From NCBI GenBank assembly GCA_937982665.1, contig CALJLD010000243.1, positions 1 to 64,000 on the forward strand: a DNA stretch of 64,000 nt. Reading direction: 5' to 3'. A program made the translations under genes and the position numbers. Below are positions 8,578 to 18,115 of this stretch, in pieces. Below the pieces are notes generated by a model that made no database searches, had not been told where the DNA came from, and saw only the letters and a list, made by a program, of their open reading frames with translations. The stretch is from an uncultured Planctomycetales bacterium (GTDB taxonomy: Bacteria > Planctomycetota > Planctomycetia > Pirellulales > S012-138). How positions within the stretch are numbered: position 1 is the stretch's first letter; every line of letters begins with the position of its first letter.

Positions 8578-8892
8578 TTAACCCTGCTCCATCATCCGTG
8601 CCCGGGCCAGGGCGTCTTCGGCTTCCTGGATTTTGCCGGCTCTTTGATAGGTCACGCTCATCGCCGTGAAGCTGAAGGGATCTTGTGGCTCCAATTCGCA
8701 GACCTGAAGTCCGTGTTTGATCGCTTCATCGTGCTTTTGCAGCCGGCCATAAATCACGGCGAGCGCGGAATGGGCCAAAGCGTAGTCCGGCTTGGCTTCC
8801 AAAGCTTCGTGAAGCTTGGCGACGGCCTCTTCCAACTTGCCTTCGTTCTTGAGCCGCTCGGCTTCGTCGTAGATTTCGTGTTCCGTTGGCAT
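8578..8892 (-). CDS. Small TPR protein
   Basis: A soluble 104-residue protein made of about three tetratricopeptide units: YDEAERLKNEGKLEEAVAKL, LAHSALAVIYGRLQKHDEAI and FTAMSVTYQRAGKIQEAEDAL. Such proteins act as protein-binding scaffolds. The start MPTEHEIYDEAE at 8892 begins the first helix; the frame is open to 9054 but the extra 54 residues do not resemble the repeats. It is divergent from lpxA (297 bases away) and lies 76 bases upstream of the peptidase in the same direction. Partner unknown. Confidence 0.8.
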   Translation of the reverse strand: MPTEHEIYDEAERLKNEGKLEEAVAKLHEALEAKPDYALAHSALAVIYGRLQKHDEAIKHGLQVCELEPQDPFSFTAMSVTYQRAGKIQEAEDALARARMMEQG

Positions 8893-9188
8893 CTGAGTCA
8901 GTGTCTCCGCGATTTCTTGATTGACGAGGGTGCAGGCAGGGCTAGCAGACAGGTGGTTTTGCCCGGCGAGCGCGTGCATTCTAACACCGAATCCTTCGCG
9001 TTGCGTGCGGACGAGCACACTTTTTTGCGCGTGGCGTTGGACATTCGGCAGCAATTGCTGCCAGCAGTCGAGTCGGCTGCCGCTTCTGCCGATAAGACGA
9101 GATGGCTGCGTTTGGTGATCGCGGATTTTTTGCGGCCAACTTCATGCCCAAGCGATTGCTCGTTCGTCTTCACATTTCGGAGTTGCTG

Positions 9189-10058
9189 ATGCTCGCGCAC
9201 GTTCACCCGTTGGCTTGTGTCAGCCCACATGCGAATCTTGCCGCGGGGACGGAAGTTGGGCCCTTCGCGGTGATTGAAGCTGGCGTGAATATTGGGCCAA
9301 ACTGCCGCATCGCCGCGCATGCCGTGATCAAATGCGGGACAAGCCTGGGGGCAGATAATCAAGTGGGCGAACATGCCGTGCTTGGTGGACAGCCTCAGCA
9401 CATCGCTCCGCCGGAAGAAACCGGCCAGCTGAAAATTGGCGATGGCAATGTCTTTCGCGAGCATGTGACGCTGCATCGAGCGATGCACGCCGGCCAAACC
9501 ACGCTGATCGGTGACGGCAATCTGCTGATGGTTAATGCGCACGTTGCCCATGATTGCGTTGTGGGGAACGAAGTCATCCTGGCCAACAATGTGATGTTGG
9601 GCGGGCATGTGCAGATTGCGGATCGTGCGTATCTTGGCGGCGCCGTTGGCGTGCATCAGCATTGCCGGATTGGAAGCCTGGCGATGGTTGGGGGCCAGGC
9701 CCGCGTGACGCGCGATGTTCCGCCGTTTGTGATGGTTGATGGCGAGACATCGTGCCTGGTTGGTTTGAACAAAGTTGGTTTGCGTCGCGCCGGCTATTCG
9801 ACGGATGATGTTGCACAGCTCAAGGAAGCCTATCGTTTTATCTACCGCAGCGGTCTGGCCTGGGCTGAGATGCTGGAGCAACTTTGCGAGCAACACACCG
9901 CAGGCGTGAGCGCGGCGTTCACGGAGTTCTTTTCCGCGGGTCAACGCGGATTTACGCCGGACCGCCGGGGTCCAGCACAGAGGTCGGTATTGAAGATGCC
10001 GCAAGTTGCGGAAAGCGCTGCGAGCAAAGAAGATTCTGTGGTTCGTAAAGCCGGTTAG
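9189..10058 (+). CDS. lpxA: Acyl-ACP--UDP-N-acetylglucosamine O-acyltransferase
   Basis: The first enzyme of lipid A synthesis, transferring a hydroxyacyl chain from ACP to the 3-OH of UDP-GlcNAc in the cytoplasm. The 289-residue product has the left-handed beta-helix hexapeptide pattern from VHPLACVSPHANLAAGTEVG onwards, the NVFREHVTLHRA segment, and the catalytic histidine region MVNAHVAHDCVVGN. The C-terminal helical part (LKEAYRFIYRSGLAWAEMLEQL) is typical. About 25 residues of tail exceed the usual 262. The ATG at 9189 is chosen over an open frame from 9102 because CGGAG precedes it and it starts the helix. It is alone: no lpxD, fabZ or lpxB lies nearby. Confidence 0.93.
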   Translation: MLAHVHPLACVSPHANLAAGTEVGPFAVIEAGVNIGPNCRIAAHAVIKCGTSLGADNQVGEHAVLGGQPQHIAPPEETGQLKIGDGNVFREHVTLHRAMHAGQTTLIGDGNLLMVNAHVAHDCVVGNEVILANNVMLGGHVQIADRAYLGGAVGVHQHCRIGSLAMVGGQARVTRDVPPFVMVDGETSCLVGLNKVGLRRAGYSTDDVAQLKEAYRFIYRSGLAWAEMLEQLCEQHTAGVSAAFTEFFSAGQRGFTPDRRGPAQRSVLKMPQVAESAASKEDSVVRKAG

Positions 10059-10182
10059 CGCGAACCTGACGCTTTGAGTTATTGTCGTTGAATGACTACA
10101 ATGACAGACAGTTGCTCAACCTGAGCGACAAACTCATACGCCCCGCGCCGCATTGTTGGGCTTGGTAACGGCGCAAGTCTTC

Positions 10183-11292
10183 ATGTCGAACGAGAAGCTT
10201 CGGCGGCAAATTGCCTGGGAAGCCGCCCGGCTCATGTATTTGCGGCAAGAGTCCGAATACATGCGAGCCAAAATCAAGGCCGGACGCCGCATCTGTCGCG
10301 GTTGGGTCAAGCCGAATGATCTCCCCAGCAACCGTGAAATTCGCGACGAGATTCAAATCTTCGCCCGGATTCACGAAGGCGACTCCCGCACGCAGAACCT
10401 TCGCGAAATGCGGATTGAAGCGTTGCGGCTGATGCGACTGTTGGAGCGCTTCCGGCCGCGCGTGATTGGCAGCACCTTCACAGGGCATGTTCGTCGCGGC
10501 TCCGATATCGATCTGCATGTCTTTTCGGACAGCATCGAATCCGTGTGCGCGATTCTCGACGGCGAAGGCTTTCGCTACGAGGTGGAACGCAAGCAAGTTC
10601 GTAAACATGGCGAGGAGCGGATCTTCACGCACATCCATATTGAAGAACGTTTCCCGATTGAACTGACCGTCTACAGTTCCAAGCAGGCGAACTTTGTCTT
10701 CAAGAGTTCAATCACCGGCAAGGCGATTGAACGCGCGAGCATTGCCGAGTTCGAGCAATTCCTCACAGCGGAATATCCGGATATCGAACTCGACGATGAA
10801 CTTGACGCGGCCGAGAACAAAGTCGACCGCTTTCAGATCTACGAAATGCTCTTGCTGCCGCTGGAGAACGTGAAGCAACATCGCAAGTATCACCCCGAAG
10901 GTGACGCGCTGTATCACAGCCTGCAGGTGTTCGATCTGGGCCGCGATGAGCTGCCTTACGATGAGGAGTTCCTGCTGGCGGCCTTGCTGCACGATGTGGG
11001 CAAAGCCATCGATCCGCTTGACCACGTTGGATCCGGGCTGGAGGCACTCGGCGATTACATCACCGAACGCACGGCCTGGCTGATCGAGAATCACATGATC
11101 GCCCACACCATCAAGGATGGCTCCGCGGGCGCGCGGCTCCGCAAACGCATGGCCCAACACGAGGATTATGAAACGTTGATGACCCTCTGCGAATGCGACC
11201 GCGGCGGCCGGCAGGTGGGCGTGCAAACGCCGGATGTGGATGAGGCGATTGAGTACTTGAGGGAATTGTCGCGGATGTGTGATGGCGAGTGA
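10183..11292 (+). CDS. Nucleotidyltransferase-HD domain fusion protein
   Basis: A 369-residue soluble protein. After a helical N-terminus, residues about 94-112 read GSTFTGHVRRGSDIDLHVF, the GS...DxD active-site motif of the DNA polymerase beta-like nucleotidyltransferase fold; the third carboxylate is probably in FPIELTVYSS. The C-terminal half is an HD hydrolase: H in KQHRKYHPEGDALYHS, then the HD pair in AALLHDVGKA (near residue 270), and a later ENHMIAH. Fusion of the two activities recalls tRNA-nucleotidyltransferase and RelA-like enzymes, but the sequence is neither. A TTG at 10153 is also possible; the ATG at 10183 is preferred. It ends 40 bases before the next gene. Confidence 0.82.
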   Translation: MSNEKLRRQIAWEAARLMYLRQESEYMRAKIKAGRRICRGWVKPNDLPSNREIRDEIQIFARIHEGDSRTQNLREMRIEALRLMRLLERFRPRVIGSTFTGHVRRGSDIDLHVFSDSIESVCAILDGEGFRYEVERKQVRKHGEERIFTHIHIEERFPIELTVYSSKQANFVFKSSITGKAIERASIAEFEQFLTAEYPDIELDDELDAAENKVDRFQIYEMLLLPLENVKQHRKYHPEGDALYHSLQVFDLGRDELPYDEEFLLAALLHDVGKAIDPLDHVGSGLEALGDYITERTAWLIENHMIAHTIKDGSAGARLRKRMAQHEDYETLMTLCECDRGGRQVGVQTPDVDEAIEYLRELSRMCDGE

Positions 11293-11332
11293 TAGAATCA
11301 CAATAGGCCGATGTTGAGAATGGGAGGCGTAT

Positions 11333-12556
11333 ATGCGACGTGGTTTGCGTTGTTTGGCGTGGGTCTTGGGAATGTTCTTCACGCTTACTGATTTCCCGCA
11401 TGCAAGTGCACAAAAGATTCGCTTCACACCGCAGCGCGACATTGAATCTACGGCCGCTCACTGCGAAGAGTTGATCCGGCGATTTCAGGGGCTGCCACAT
11501 AAGTCGCGCCTGGTGGTCCTGCAGGACTTGCCCAAGTACGGGCCGCTGGCGGCAGGAGCTTTGCCCACTCTGTGGGAAATGTACGATTTCGAGGTTGCGG
11601 AACCAGAGTTAGCAGCCCGCGAGAGAGCACAGATCATTGAGGTGATTGCCGCCGTTGGTATTGGCGATTTGCAAGTCTTCCGGAGTCTTGCTCGCGTCGC
11701 CAAGTCAAATGCGCATGCCAAGGTGCGTCGCGCCGCGGTCTTGGGCGTCAGCGAATTGCACTTTCCCGTGGACAGCAGTTACGAATTCCTGCAAGCATTT
11801 CTGGACGACAAAGAAGAACTTGTTCGCGAAGGTGCATTGGCTGGTCTGACTCGCCTTGACGTAAACTGGCGTACCGACCAGTACGTTGCCAAGGGAATTC
11901 GCCAAGCTGTCATTGCCAAATGTGCGGATCCGTCGGCACAGGTGAAGGCGATCGCAGTCGAACAGGCTGAAAAAATGTTCAAATTCTTGCGCGACCCCCA
12001 GGACGTTATCGAAGCCTTGATTCCGTTGCTGGAAAACGAGCAGACTTATCAAACGCCTGTCTCGAATCATCACATGGGCTCTCGGCGAATTTCGGTCGCA
12101 GCCGCCTGGGCGCTAAGCGAAATTCCAGACGAGGCCGGCGCAGCAGCGGGCAAGATGCTGGCGCTGGCGAATTCACAGTCACTTTCGGATGATTCGCAGG
12201 TTCAGGTCATTCATGCTTACGTGCGCTTGACGCAAGACAAGCAAATGGCTGCTGACCTGCTTCGGCCGCTGCTCGATTCGGCCGATTCAATGCCTGATTT
12301 TCGAATCGAGAATCTCATTCAAGAGATCGGCCCTGGGTATGATTTGTATCATCCAGTGCTGATCACATGGTGCCGTGACGACTTCGCCTCTTTTCGCATT
12401 ATCGCATGCGACGCGTTGGCTGGGTTGCGTGAGGACGCGGAACCGGCTCTCGCCGTGTTGTCCAAGCTTGCCGAGAATGACGAAGACGAAGAAGTTCGAA
12501 CGGCGGCAGCACGTGCCGTTTCGATCATTACGAAATCGCTGAGGGACCAAAAATAG
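11333..12556 (+). CDS. Secreted HEAT-repeat protein
   Basis: A 407-residue protein with an N-terminal signal peptide (MRRGLRCLAWVLGMFFTLTDFPHASA, cleavage near residue 26). The rest is helical hairpin repeats of the HEAT/PBS-lyase type, for example AKVRRAAVLGVSELHFP, EELVREGALAGLTRL, RISVAAAWALSEIPDEAGAA and EVRTAAARAVSIIT. Such solenoids bind proteins. GGGAGG 7 bases before the ATG at 11333 is a strong ribosome site. A small palindrome (GTGAT-AGA-ATCAC at 11289-11301) lies in the short gap before it. Function not identifiable. Confidence 0.82.
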   Translation: MRRGLRCLAWVLGMFFTLTDFPHASAQKIRFTPQRDIESTAAHCEELIRRFQGLPHKSRLVVLQDLPKYGPLAAGALPTLWEMYDFEVAEPELAARERAQIIEVIAAVGIGDLQVFRSLARVAKSNAHAKVRRAAVLGVSELHFPVDSSYEFLQAFLDDKEELVREGALAGLTRLDVNWRTDQYVAKGIRQAVIAKCADPSAQVKAIAVEQAEKMFKFLRDPQDVIEALIPLLENEQTYQTPVSNHHMGSRRISVAAAWALSEIPDEAGAAAGKMLALANSQSLSDDSQVQVIHAYVRLTQDKQMAADLLRPLLDSADSMPDFRIENLIQEIGPGYDLYHPVLITWCRDDFASFRIIACDALAGLREDAEPALAVLSKLAENDEDEEVRTAAARAVSIITKSLRDQK

Positions 12557-12695
12557 CGGTTACTTGGGTCGCCAATGGCGTGCAATGTACGCGAATCTAA
12601 CCGGCGTCCTTTGCAACCTCGAGACAACCTCAAGTCAGGATATGCCTGACTAGAATCACTACGCCGGTGGGCATAGAGCAGGAAAGGCAATTCAC

Positions 12696-13592
12696 TCAAT
12701 AGTCGCGCAACCACGAATCATCTTCGTAATACCACTCAACAACATGTCGCTGTTGAAGTGGGAGTGCTTTGAGGTCAAATCGCTGGAATCCCTCAGTTGT
12801 GACTTGATATGGGCCGACGAATGTCGGCGTAGTTTGAAATTCCAGATGCCCATCCAAGTTGGGTGTAAGGATGTCGAAGGCGATGCCAACATCGACTTGA
12901 CAATCCCCGTCAACATCTAGAGCCATGGGGAACGTCTGCCCGGGCGGACAAATATAATCAACAAGTTGCTCGCCATCTGACAGGATCACCAACGAGTGCT
13001 CAAACAGATACAGTTGCAATTCGTGGCCGCTGTCTTGCACGTGCAGCGTTTGGAATCTTGAGCCATTCATTTTCTTAAGGACCGAGGCTCCTGGAGTCGC
13101 GCGCGATGGGGGAATCTGCTTCAACAAGTTGCTCATCGGGCGGGATTCTGGAGTGCCGCTTTCGTACGTCTTACACGTGATCGGATTCGCAAAGAACTCG
13201 TTAGAATTCATGTGCCTGATCACCACGTCCGGTGAAACTTTCTCGATCTGGCGCCAATGGTCCCCGGTGTATTCGCAGAAATCCACGATGGTCAGTGTCT
13301 TGATACTCGGCGCATCACGAAGAATTGGCAGGCAACCTCCCACAAAGTCTTGCGGCACATAAATCGTGACTGGCTGTCGAAAATATCGCTCGCCCATCCA
13401 CTGTCGCATCCAATCCGGCCCCCATGTAGCAAACTCAAGGTCTGCGTTTGCCCACCTTGCCCTGGTAATCAAACGATCATTTTCCCGTGCTTGATTGACT
13501 ACATAGGCGAACAGCCCAGAGATGACCAGCACGACTAACAAGAGAGTGCGGACACTGAATCGCAGCCAGCGCTTTTTTGGGGAAGAGGCCAT
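12696..13592 (-). CDS. Membrane-anchored protein of unknown function
   Basis: A 298-residue protein with one N-terminal membrane helix (about residues 9-31: LRFSVRTLLLVVLVISGLFAY). The 'RFSxRTLLLxV' opening is frequent in planctomycete proteins of unknown role. The rest is predicted soluble and extracytoplasmic, rich in beta strands, with no motif that I recognise. The frame is open to a GTG at 13616; the ATG at 13592 is a choice without a clear ribosome site. Downstream, 139 bases separate it from the converging HEAT-repeat gene. Confidence 0.72.
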   Translation of the reverse strand: MASSPKKRWLRFSVRTLLLVVLVISGLFAYVVNQARENDRLITRARWANADLEFATWGPDWMRQWMGERYFRQPVTIYVPQDFVGGCLPILRDAPSIKTLTIVDFCEYTGDHWRQIEKVSPDVVIRHMNSNEFFANPITCKTYESGTPESRPMSNLLKQIPPSRATPGASVLKKMNGSRFQTLHVQDSGHELQLYLFEHSLVILSDGEQLVDYICPPGQTFPMALDVDGDCQVDVGIAFDILTPNLDGHLEFQTTPTFVGPYQVTTEGFQRFDLKALPLQQRHVVEWYYEDDSWLRDY

Positions 13593-13759
13593 CGTCGTCG
13601 CAAACCAAGGAGTCACACGGACAGCCTGTATCGTAGAGGCTTAGTGGTCGGAAAACACTTCAGTTTTGACTTTCATATGGAAAGGCGAACTTCGCATGTC
13701 AGGCAAGCGGACGATTGCGTTTGGTTTCCAGTCAGACGCAAGCTTTGGCTTGTAACCAA

Positions 13760-16700
13760 CTACCCGGCGTCCTTCGCCACCTCGATGAAGACGACGACAT
13801 CGCTCCCGGCGATCTTTACCGTCACCGGCTCGGCACCATCGATTGGCTCAAACGTGACTTTGAGCGCCAGCGTTTCCTGCATGATGTATTCGCGGAATTG
13901 CTCAATGGAGTTGCGCACGTCGTCGTTGTCTGTTTCGATCCCGACATGGATGCGGTCGGTGTATTCGAGTTGCAGGTCCTTGCGACGGTCCTGGATGGCG
14001 CGGACGATGTCGCGGGCAAGACCTTCGGCGATCAGATCATCGTTCAATTCGGTATTGAGCACGACGACCATGCCTGAGCCTTGGGCGGCGGCCCAACCTT
14101 CTTTGGCGTTGAGGCGAACCTGCACGTCCTCGGAATCGAGTTCGACATCGCCGCCGGCTGTGGCGAGTGTGTACTTGCCGCTGGATTCCAACTCGGCCAA
14201 GAGTGCGGCCGGATTGGCTTCGGCCAAGGCCTTCTTGACTTGCGGAAGCTGTTTGCCCAACCGCGGGCCGAGCCGGGGGAAGTTGGGCGCCACGCTGTAG
14301 GAGATGTAGTCGTCCGCGGCCTCCGGGTATTCCACGGCTTTGACGTTGAGTTCGTCGCGAATGAGTTCGTCCTGCTCAAGCAGCCAGTCCAGGTGCGTGC
14401 GGTCACTCAGGACGACATCGATCTCCGCCAGGGGTTGGCGGACTTTGAGCTTCGAGTTCATCCGCGCGGCCCGGCCCAGCGAGACGATCTCCCGGACGAT
14501 GGCCATGCGCCCGCGGAGAGCCTCGTCAACAAGCGCGGCATTGCCGGTGGGATAGTCACAAAGATGCACGCTCTCCGCGGCATGTTCTCCAAAGGGCGCA
14601 ACGGCCAGGTTCCGCCAGAGTTCCTCAGCGAGGAACGGCGTGAACGGCGCAATCAGCTTGGCCGTCGTCAGCAAGCATTCATACAGCGTCCAATAGGCAT
14701 CGCTCTTCTCGGCCGATTCTTCATTCGACCAGAAACGATCACGACTGCGTCGGACGTACCAGTTGGAGAGTGCATCGAGGAACTCTTTGAGCAGCGTTGC
14801 GGCACCAAAGTTATCGTAAGCGTCCATCTTGGCGACAACGCCGGCCGCTGTACGGTTGAGTTCGCTGATGATCCAGCGGTCGAGCTCAATCCGCTCGTTC
14901 CAGTCGCGGGCACTTGCGCCGCAGGCAAGTTGATTGCCATCCAGTTGGTAGCTGCCCGGCGCGGCGTCATCGGTGCCCAGTTCCTCGGCGGGATTGAAGC
15001 CATCAATGCGGGCGTACTCGACAAAGAAGTTGTAGACATTCCACAGCCGGAGCATGAACTCCGGAATGACCTCTTTGATGGAACGTTCGCTATAGATGCT
15101 GGACGTCCATGGTGGCTGGTTGGCAAAGAAGAACCAACGCAACGCATCAGCGCCGTACTTGTCAAAGATCTGGTTCGGCTCGGGATAGTTGCGGAGTTGC
15201 TTCGCCATCTTGCCGACGCGCTTGACGCATTTCTTGCCGTGGGCGTCGCGGCATTCGTCTTCGGTGAGATAACGCTCCCTGGTTTCGGAGTTCTCCCACC
15301 ATTCGGTGTTCATCAACCCCAGCACAATGCAATTGCGGAACGGATGCGGATATTCCGCCTGGACGGTGCCCAGTTGCGGATCGTCCTCGGACTTATCGCC
15401 GAAGAGTAGCGTGCTGATCGCCAGTTGGCTGTAGAACCAACCGCGGGTTTGGTCGAGAGCCTCGCTGATGAAGTCCGCCGGGAACTGATCAGCGAACTGT
15501 TCACGCCCTTGGTGTGGATAACCCCATTGAGCGAACGGCATGGCTCCCGAGTCAAACCAGCAATCGATCACATCCGGTACGCGGCGCATGTGCGCGCCTG
15601 CCGCGAAGGGCGAGTCGTACGTGATTTCATCGATGTAGGGTTTGTGGACCTTCAGGTGTTCGGACAAGTTGGGGTGGCGTTCCTTGGCTTGTTCCCACGA
15701 GTCCAGTCCTTGCACGCCCGGCTTGGCGAGCAGTTCTTCATAACTGCCGATAGCTTCCATCTTGCCGGTTTCCTGGCATTTCCAGATGGGGAGCGGCGTT
15801 CCCCAATAACGCTCGCGCGAGAGCGCCCAATCGACGTTCGATTCCAAGAAATTCCCAAACCGGCCATCACGAATGTGTTCCGGCAGCCAATTGATCTTGG
15901 CGTTGTTGGCCAGCATGGAATCCTTAAAGGCCGTGGTGCGGATAAACCAGCTTTGCCGCGGATATTGGATGAGCGGATCGTCATCCGCCCGCCAGCAGAA
16001 GGGATACTCGTGGCGGTACTGTTCCTGGATGTAGAGCAGCCCCCGTTCGCGCAAGTTGCGAGTGATGTCCTTATCGGCTTCTTTGACCCAGCGGTCTTTG
16101 TAGTCGGGGGCTTCTCCGGTGAACTTCCCATCCGGTCCGACGGCACAGATCAGGTGCGGTCCTTGCCCCTGGGCGAAGCGGTCTCGCTCTTCCATCAGCA
16201 GGTCGTGATCGACTTCCCCAAAAGCGGGAGCCTCGTGGACGAGGCCAGTGCCGGAATCGATGGTGACAAAGTCCGCAGCCAGCACACGCCAGGCGACGTG
16301 CTGCGTACCACCCTCAACGAGTTCGCCCTGCTGGTCGCCCTGATCCTTGTAGTAGTAATCGAAGGGCGGATGATAGCGCCGACCGACAAGTTCGCTGCCT
16401 TTGAGCTTGGTTTCGACGACGAGTTCACGTTTGGCCTTGGCACCAATCTGCTCGACCAGAGCTTCCGCGACGATCAGCTTTCGGCCCAGTTCATCATCTC
16501 GAACGACCGCATAATCCAGCTGCGGGTGAACAGCGGCAAATTGGTTGCTGGGCAAAGTCCAGGGAGTTGTCGTCCAGACCAGCAGGTCCGTGTCACTTTG
16601 TTCGCCGCTTTCGTCCAGAAGCGGAAAGCGGACGTAGACGCTGGGGTCATCGACGGTTTTGTAGCCTTGGCCGACCTCGCCGGAGGAAAGCGCCGTCCCG

Positions 16701-17254
16701 CCCTGGGCCCACCACCAGACGATCTTGTGCCCCTGGAAGAGCAGGCCGCGTTCGAAGAATGTCTTGAGCGCCCACCAAACGCTCTCTACGTAACTTTGGT
16801 GATAAGTGACGTAGGCGTCCTGCAAGTGAATCCAGAAGCCCAGGCGCTTTGTTAAGTTTTCCCACTCGCGGGTGTAGCGAAAGACGCTCTCCATGCAGCG
16901 GTGGATGAATGGCTCGACGCCAAATTCTTCGATTTCTTCCTTCGAGTGAATGCCGAGTTCTTTGCAGACCTCGACTTCGACAGGCAGCCCATGCGTGTCC
17001 CAGCCGCCTTTCCGCTCACAGCGGAACCCGCGCATGGTCTTGTAGCGAGGGAAGAGGTCCTTCATCGCCCGTGTCAGGCAGTGCCCTGGGTGCGGCAAAC
17101 CGTTGGCAGTTGGTGGACCTTCATAAAAGACGAACTTCTCAGCGTTTCCGCGAGCGGCGAGCGATTTCTCATAAATCTCCCGATCTTCCCAAAACGCGAG
17201 CAACTGCTCCTCCATCTTGGGGAAACTGACGTTGTTGGGGACCGGGTTAAACAT
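13760..17254 (-). CDS. ileS: Isoleucyl-tRNA synthetase, long type 2
   Basis: A 1164-residue class I aminoacyl-tRNA synthetase. The HIGH-type motif is HPGH at residues 55-58 in PPTANGLPHPGH. RKGGWDTHGLPVE, the CP1 editing domain, WFDSGAMPFAQWGYP and LDQTRGWFYSQ follow. The length and the C-terminal extension fit the eukaryote-like type 2 group, which in other bacteria tends to resist mupirocin. The KMSKS loop reads KMAKQ (about residues 682-686) and is preceded by an unusual insertion rich in charged residues and Cys, from RERYLTEDECRDAHGKK. The start MFNPVPNN at 17254 fits the family; the frame is open to 17320. Confidence 0.95.
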   Translation of the reverse strand: MFNPVPNNVSFPKMEEQLLAFWEDREIYEKSLAARGNAEKFVFYEGPPTANGLPHPGHCLTRAMKDLFPRYKTMRGFRCERKGGWDTHGLPVEVEVCKELGIHSKEEIEEFGVEPFIHRCMESVFRYTREWENLTKRLGFWIHLQDAYVTYHQSYVESVWWALKTFFERGLLFQGHKIVWWWAQGGTALSSGEVGQGYKTVDDPSVYVRFPLLDESGEQSDTDLLVWTTTPWTLPSNQFAAVHPQLDYAVVRDDELGRKLIVAEALVEQIGAKAKRELVVETKLKGSELVGRRYHPPFDYYYKDQGDQQGELVEGGTQHVAWRVLAADFVTIDSGTGLVHEAPAFGEVDHDLLMEERDRFAQGQGPHLICAVGPDGKFTGEAPDYKDRWVKEADKDITRNLRERGLLYIQEQYRHEYPFCWRADDDPLIQYPRQSWFIRTTAFKDSMLANNAKINWLPEHIRDGRFGNFLESNVDWALSRERYWGTPLPIWKCQETGKMEAIGSYEELLAKPGVQGLDSWEQAKERHPNLSEHLKVHKPYIDEITYDSPFAAGAHMRRVPDVIDCWFDSGAMPFAQWGYPHQGREQFADQFPADFISEALDQTRGWFYSQLAISTLLFGDKSEDDPQLGTVQAEYPHPFRNCIVLGLMNTEWWENSETRERYLTEDECRDAHGKKCVKRVGKMAKQLRNYPEPNQIFDKYGADALRWFFFANQPPWTSSIYSERSIKEVIPEFMLRLWNVYNFFVEYARIDGFNPAEELGTDDAAPGSYQLDGNQLACGASARDWNERIELDRWIISELNRTAAGVVAKMDAYDNFGAATLLKEFLDALSNWYVRRSRDRFWSNEESAEKSDAYWTLYECLLTTAKLIAPFTPFLAEELWRNLAVAPFGEHAAESVHLCDYPTGNAALVDEALRGRMAIVREIVSLGRAARMNSKLKVRQPLAEIDVVLSDRTHLDWLLEQDELIRDELNVKAVEYPEAADDYISYSVAPNFPRLGPRLGKQLPQVKKALAEANPAALLAELESSGKYTLATAGGDVELDSEDVQVRLNAKEGWAAAQGSGMVVVLNTELNDDLIAEGLARDIVRAIQDRRKDLQLEYTDRIHVGIETDNDDVRNSIEQFREYIMQETLALKVTFEPIDGAEPVTVKIAGSDVVVFIEVAKDAG

Positions 17255-17600
17255 GGATTTTCCGTTTGGCCAAATTGCGGCAAAAATGAAGAGTAAACCA
17301 CGACAATCACGGATTTGCAATCCGAGAGGAGAAGCGCGGCGTATGCGACATGCGATTGAGCACGCAAACCCAACGCTTCAGAAAAAATCGTCACCAAAGC
17401 GCTAAGAAAGGTTCACCAGCAGCGAATGACAAGTTGCGCGGACTTGGACAAAAAGCCCAGTTATTGCCAGGGATTCCGCTTGCATGTCATTGATTCGCCC
17501 CAAACTCCGGGGTATCGTATCCGGCAACAATTGGTGGGATGAAGCGGTAAGCTCTCCCTTTATGTCCGCATAGATTCGAGGGGTCACAACAGGAGCGGTT
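17255..17600. other. Upstream region of ileS
   Basis: This 346-base gap lies between ileS and a tiny rightward gene, which diverge from it. I see no T-box, no clear hairpin and no convincing promoter; the last 15 bases hold the ribosome site (AGGAG at 17591-17595) of the tiny gene. Confidence 0.4.
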
Positions 17601-17699
17601 ATGCTTGCTGGTCTACAATGGTGGTGGTGGGTTCTTCTCGTCATTTTCATCGCTATGATTGCAATCTTCTTCATCATTCGCAATCGGCGCGAAGACTAA
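17601..17699 (+). CDS. 32-residue single-pass membrane protein with WWWW motif
   Basis: The ATG at 17601 is preceded by AGGAG at a 5-base spacing, and opens 32 codons ending in TAA at 17697. The product begins MLAGLQWWWW, continues as an unbroken hydrophobic helix rich in Val, Leu, Ile and Phe (about residues 11-26), and ends RNRREDs-style as RNRRED. Four tryptophans sit at the start of the helix and the positive C-terminus would lie in the cytoplasm. It is too short for normal annotation; the ideal ribosome site, the helix and the positive tail are the reasons to call it real. Role unknown. Confidence 0.6.
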   Translation: MLAGLQWWWWVLLVIFIAMIAIFFIIRNRRED

Positions 17700-17866
17700 C
17701 CCGCGTATGAGATCAATCCAGGCTTGCCAGTCTGGACTTGCGAAAACTGTCCGGTCCCCGTTCGCGGACTCGTGGTGTCGCTTGTCGCCACAGTTTGCGA
17801 ACGGGGATCGCTTTGCGCAGACGGGTGCAGCAGCCACCTGAGAATTCGGGAATATTCGTGCTGGCG

Positions 17867-18115
17867 TCAGATCAGAATCGCCAAGAGCAACAGCACGATT
17901 CCAGCCGAGAAGATTGCGACAGCCGCCGGAGCAATGGCCAAACGTGCTGGTTCGCCGGAACCGCAATGAGGGCAGACTTTTTCCAGTGCCGCCACTTCGC
18001 CACCGCAGGCGTGGCAATGCCTGCACTCGTCGGCTCGTTTGGCAAACCAAGAGCGGACATTCGCCGAGATGATCGCGTATTGCCGATCAAACCAATTGCG
18101 CAGGTTCATCCACAT
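17867..18115 (-). CDS. Zinc-ribbon protein with C-terminal membrane helix
   Basis: An 82-residue protein. An aromatic N-terminal helix (MWMNLRNWFDRQYAII) is followed by a zinc ribbon with four paired cysteines, CRHCHACGGEV and KVCPHCGSGEP (about residues 32-53), then a hydrophobic helix (about 60-82, AIAPAAVAIFSAGIVLLLLAILI) ending at the C-terminus. The start at 18115 is preferred because GGAG sits about 8 bases before it; the frame is open to 18145. Such small anchored zinc ribbons are common in this group and unassigned in function. Confidence 0.72.
   Translation of the reverse strand: MWMNLRNWFDRQYAIISANVRSWFAKRADECRHCHACGGEVAALEKVCPHCGSGEPARLAIAPAAVAIFSAGIVLLLLAILI

Noticed and set aside
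15425..16855. 476-residue rightward open frame
   Set aside because: It lies inside ileS on the other strand, a typical shadow in G/C-rich codon usage.
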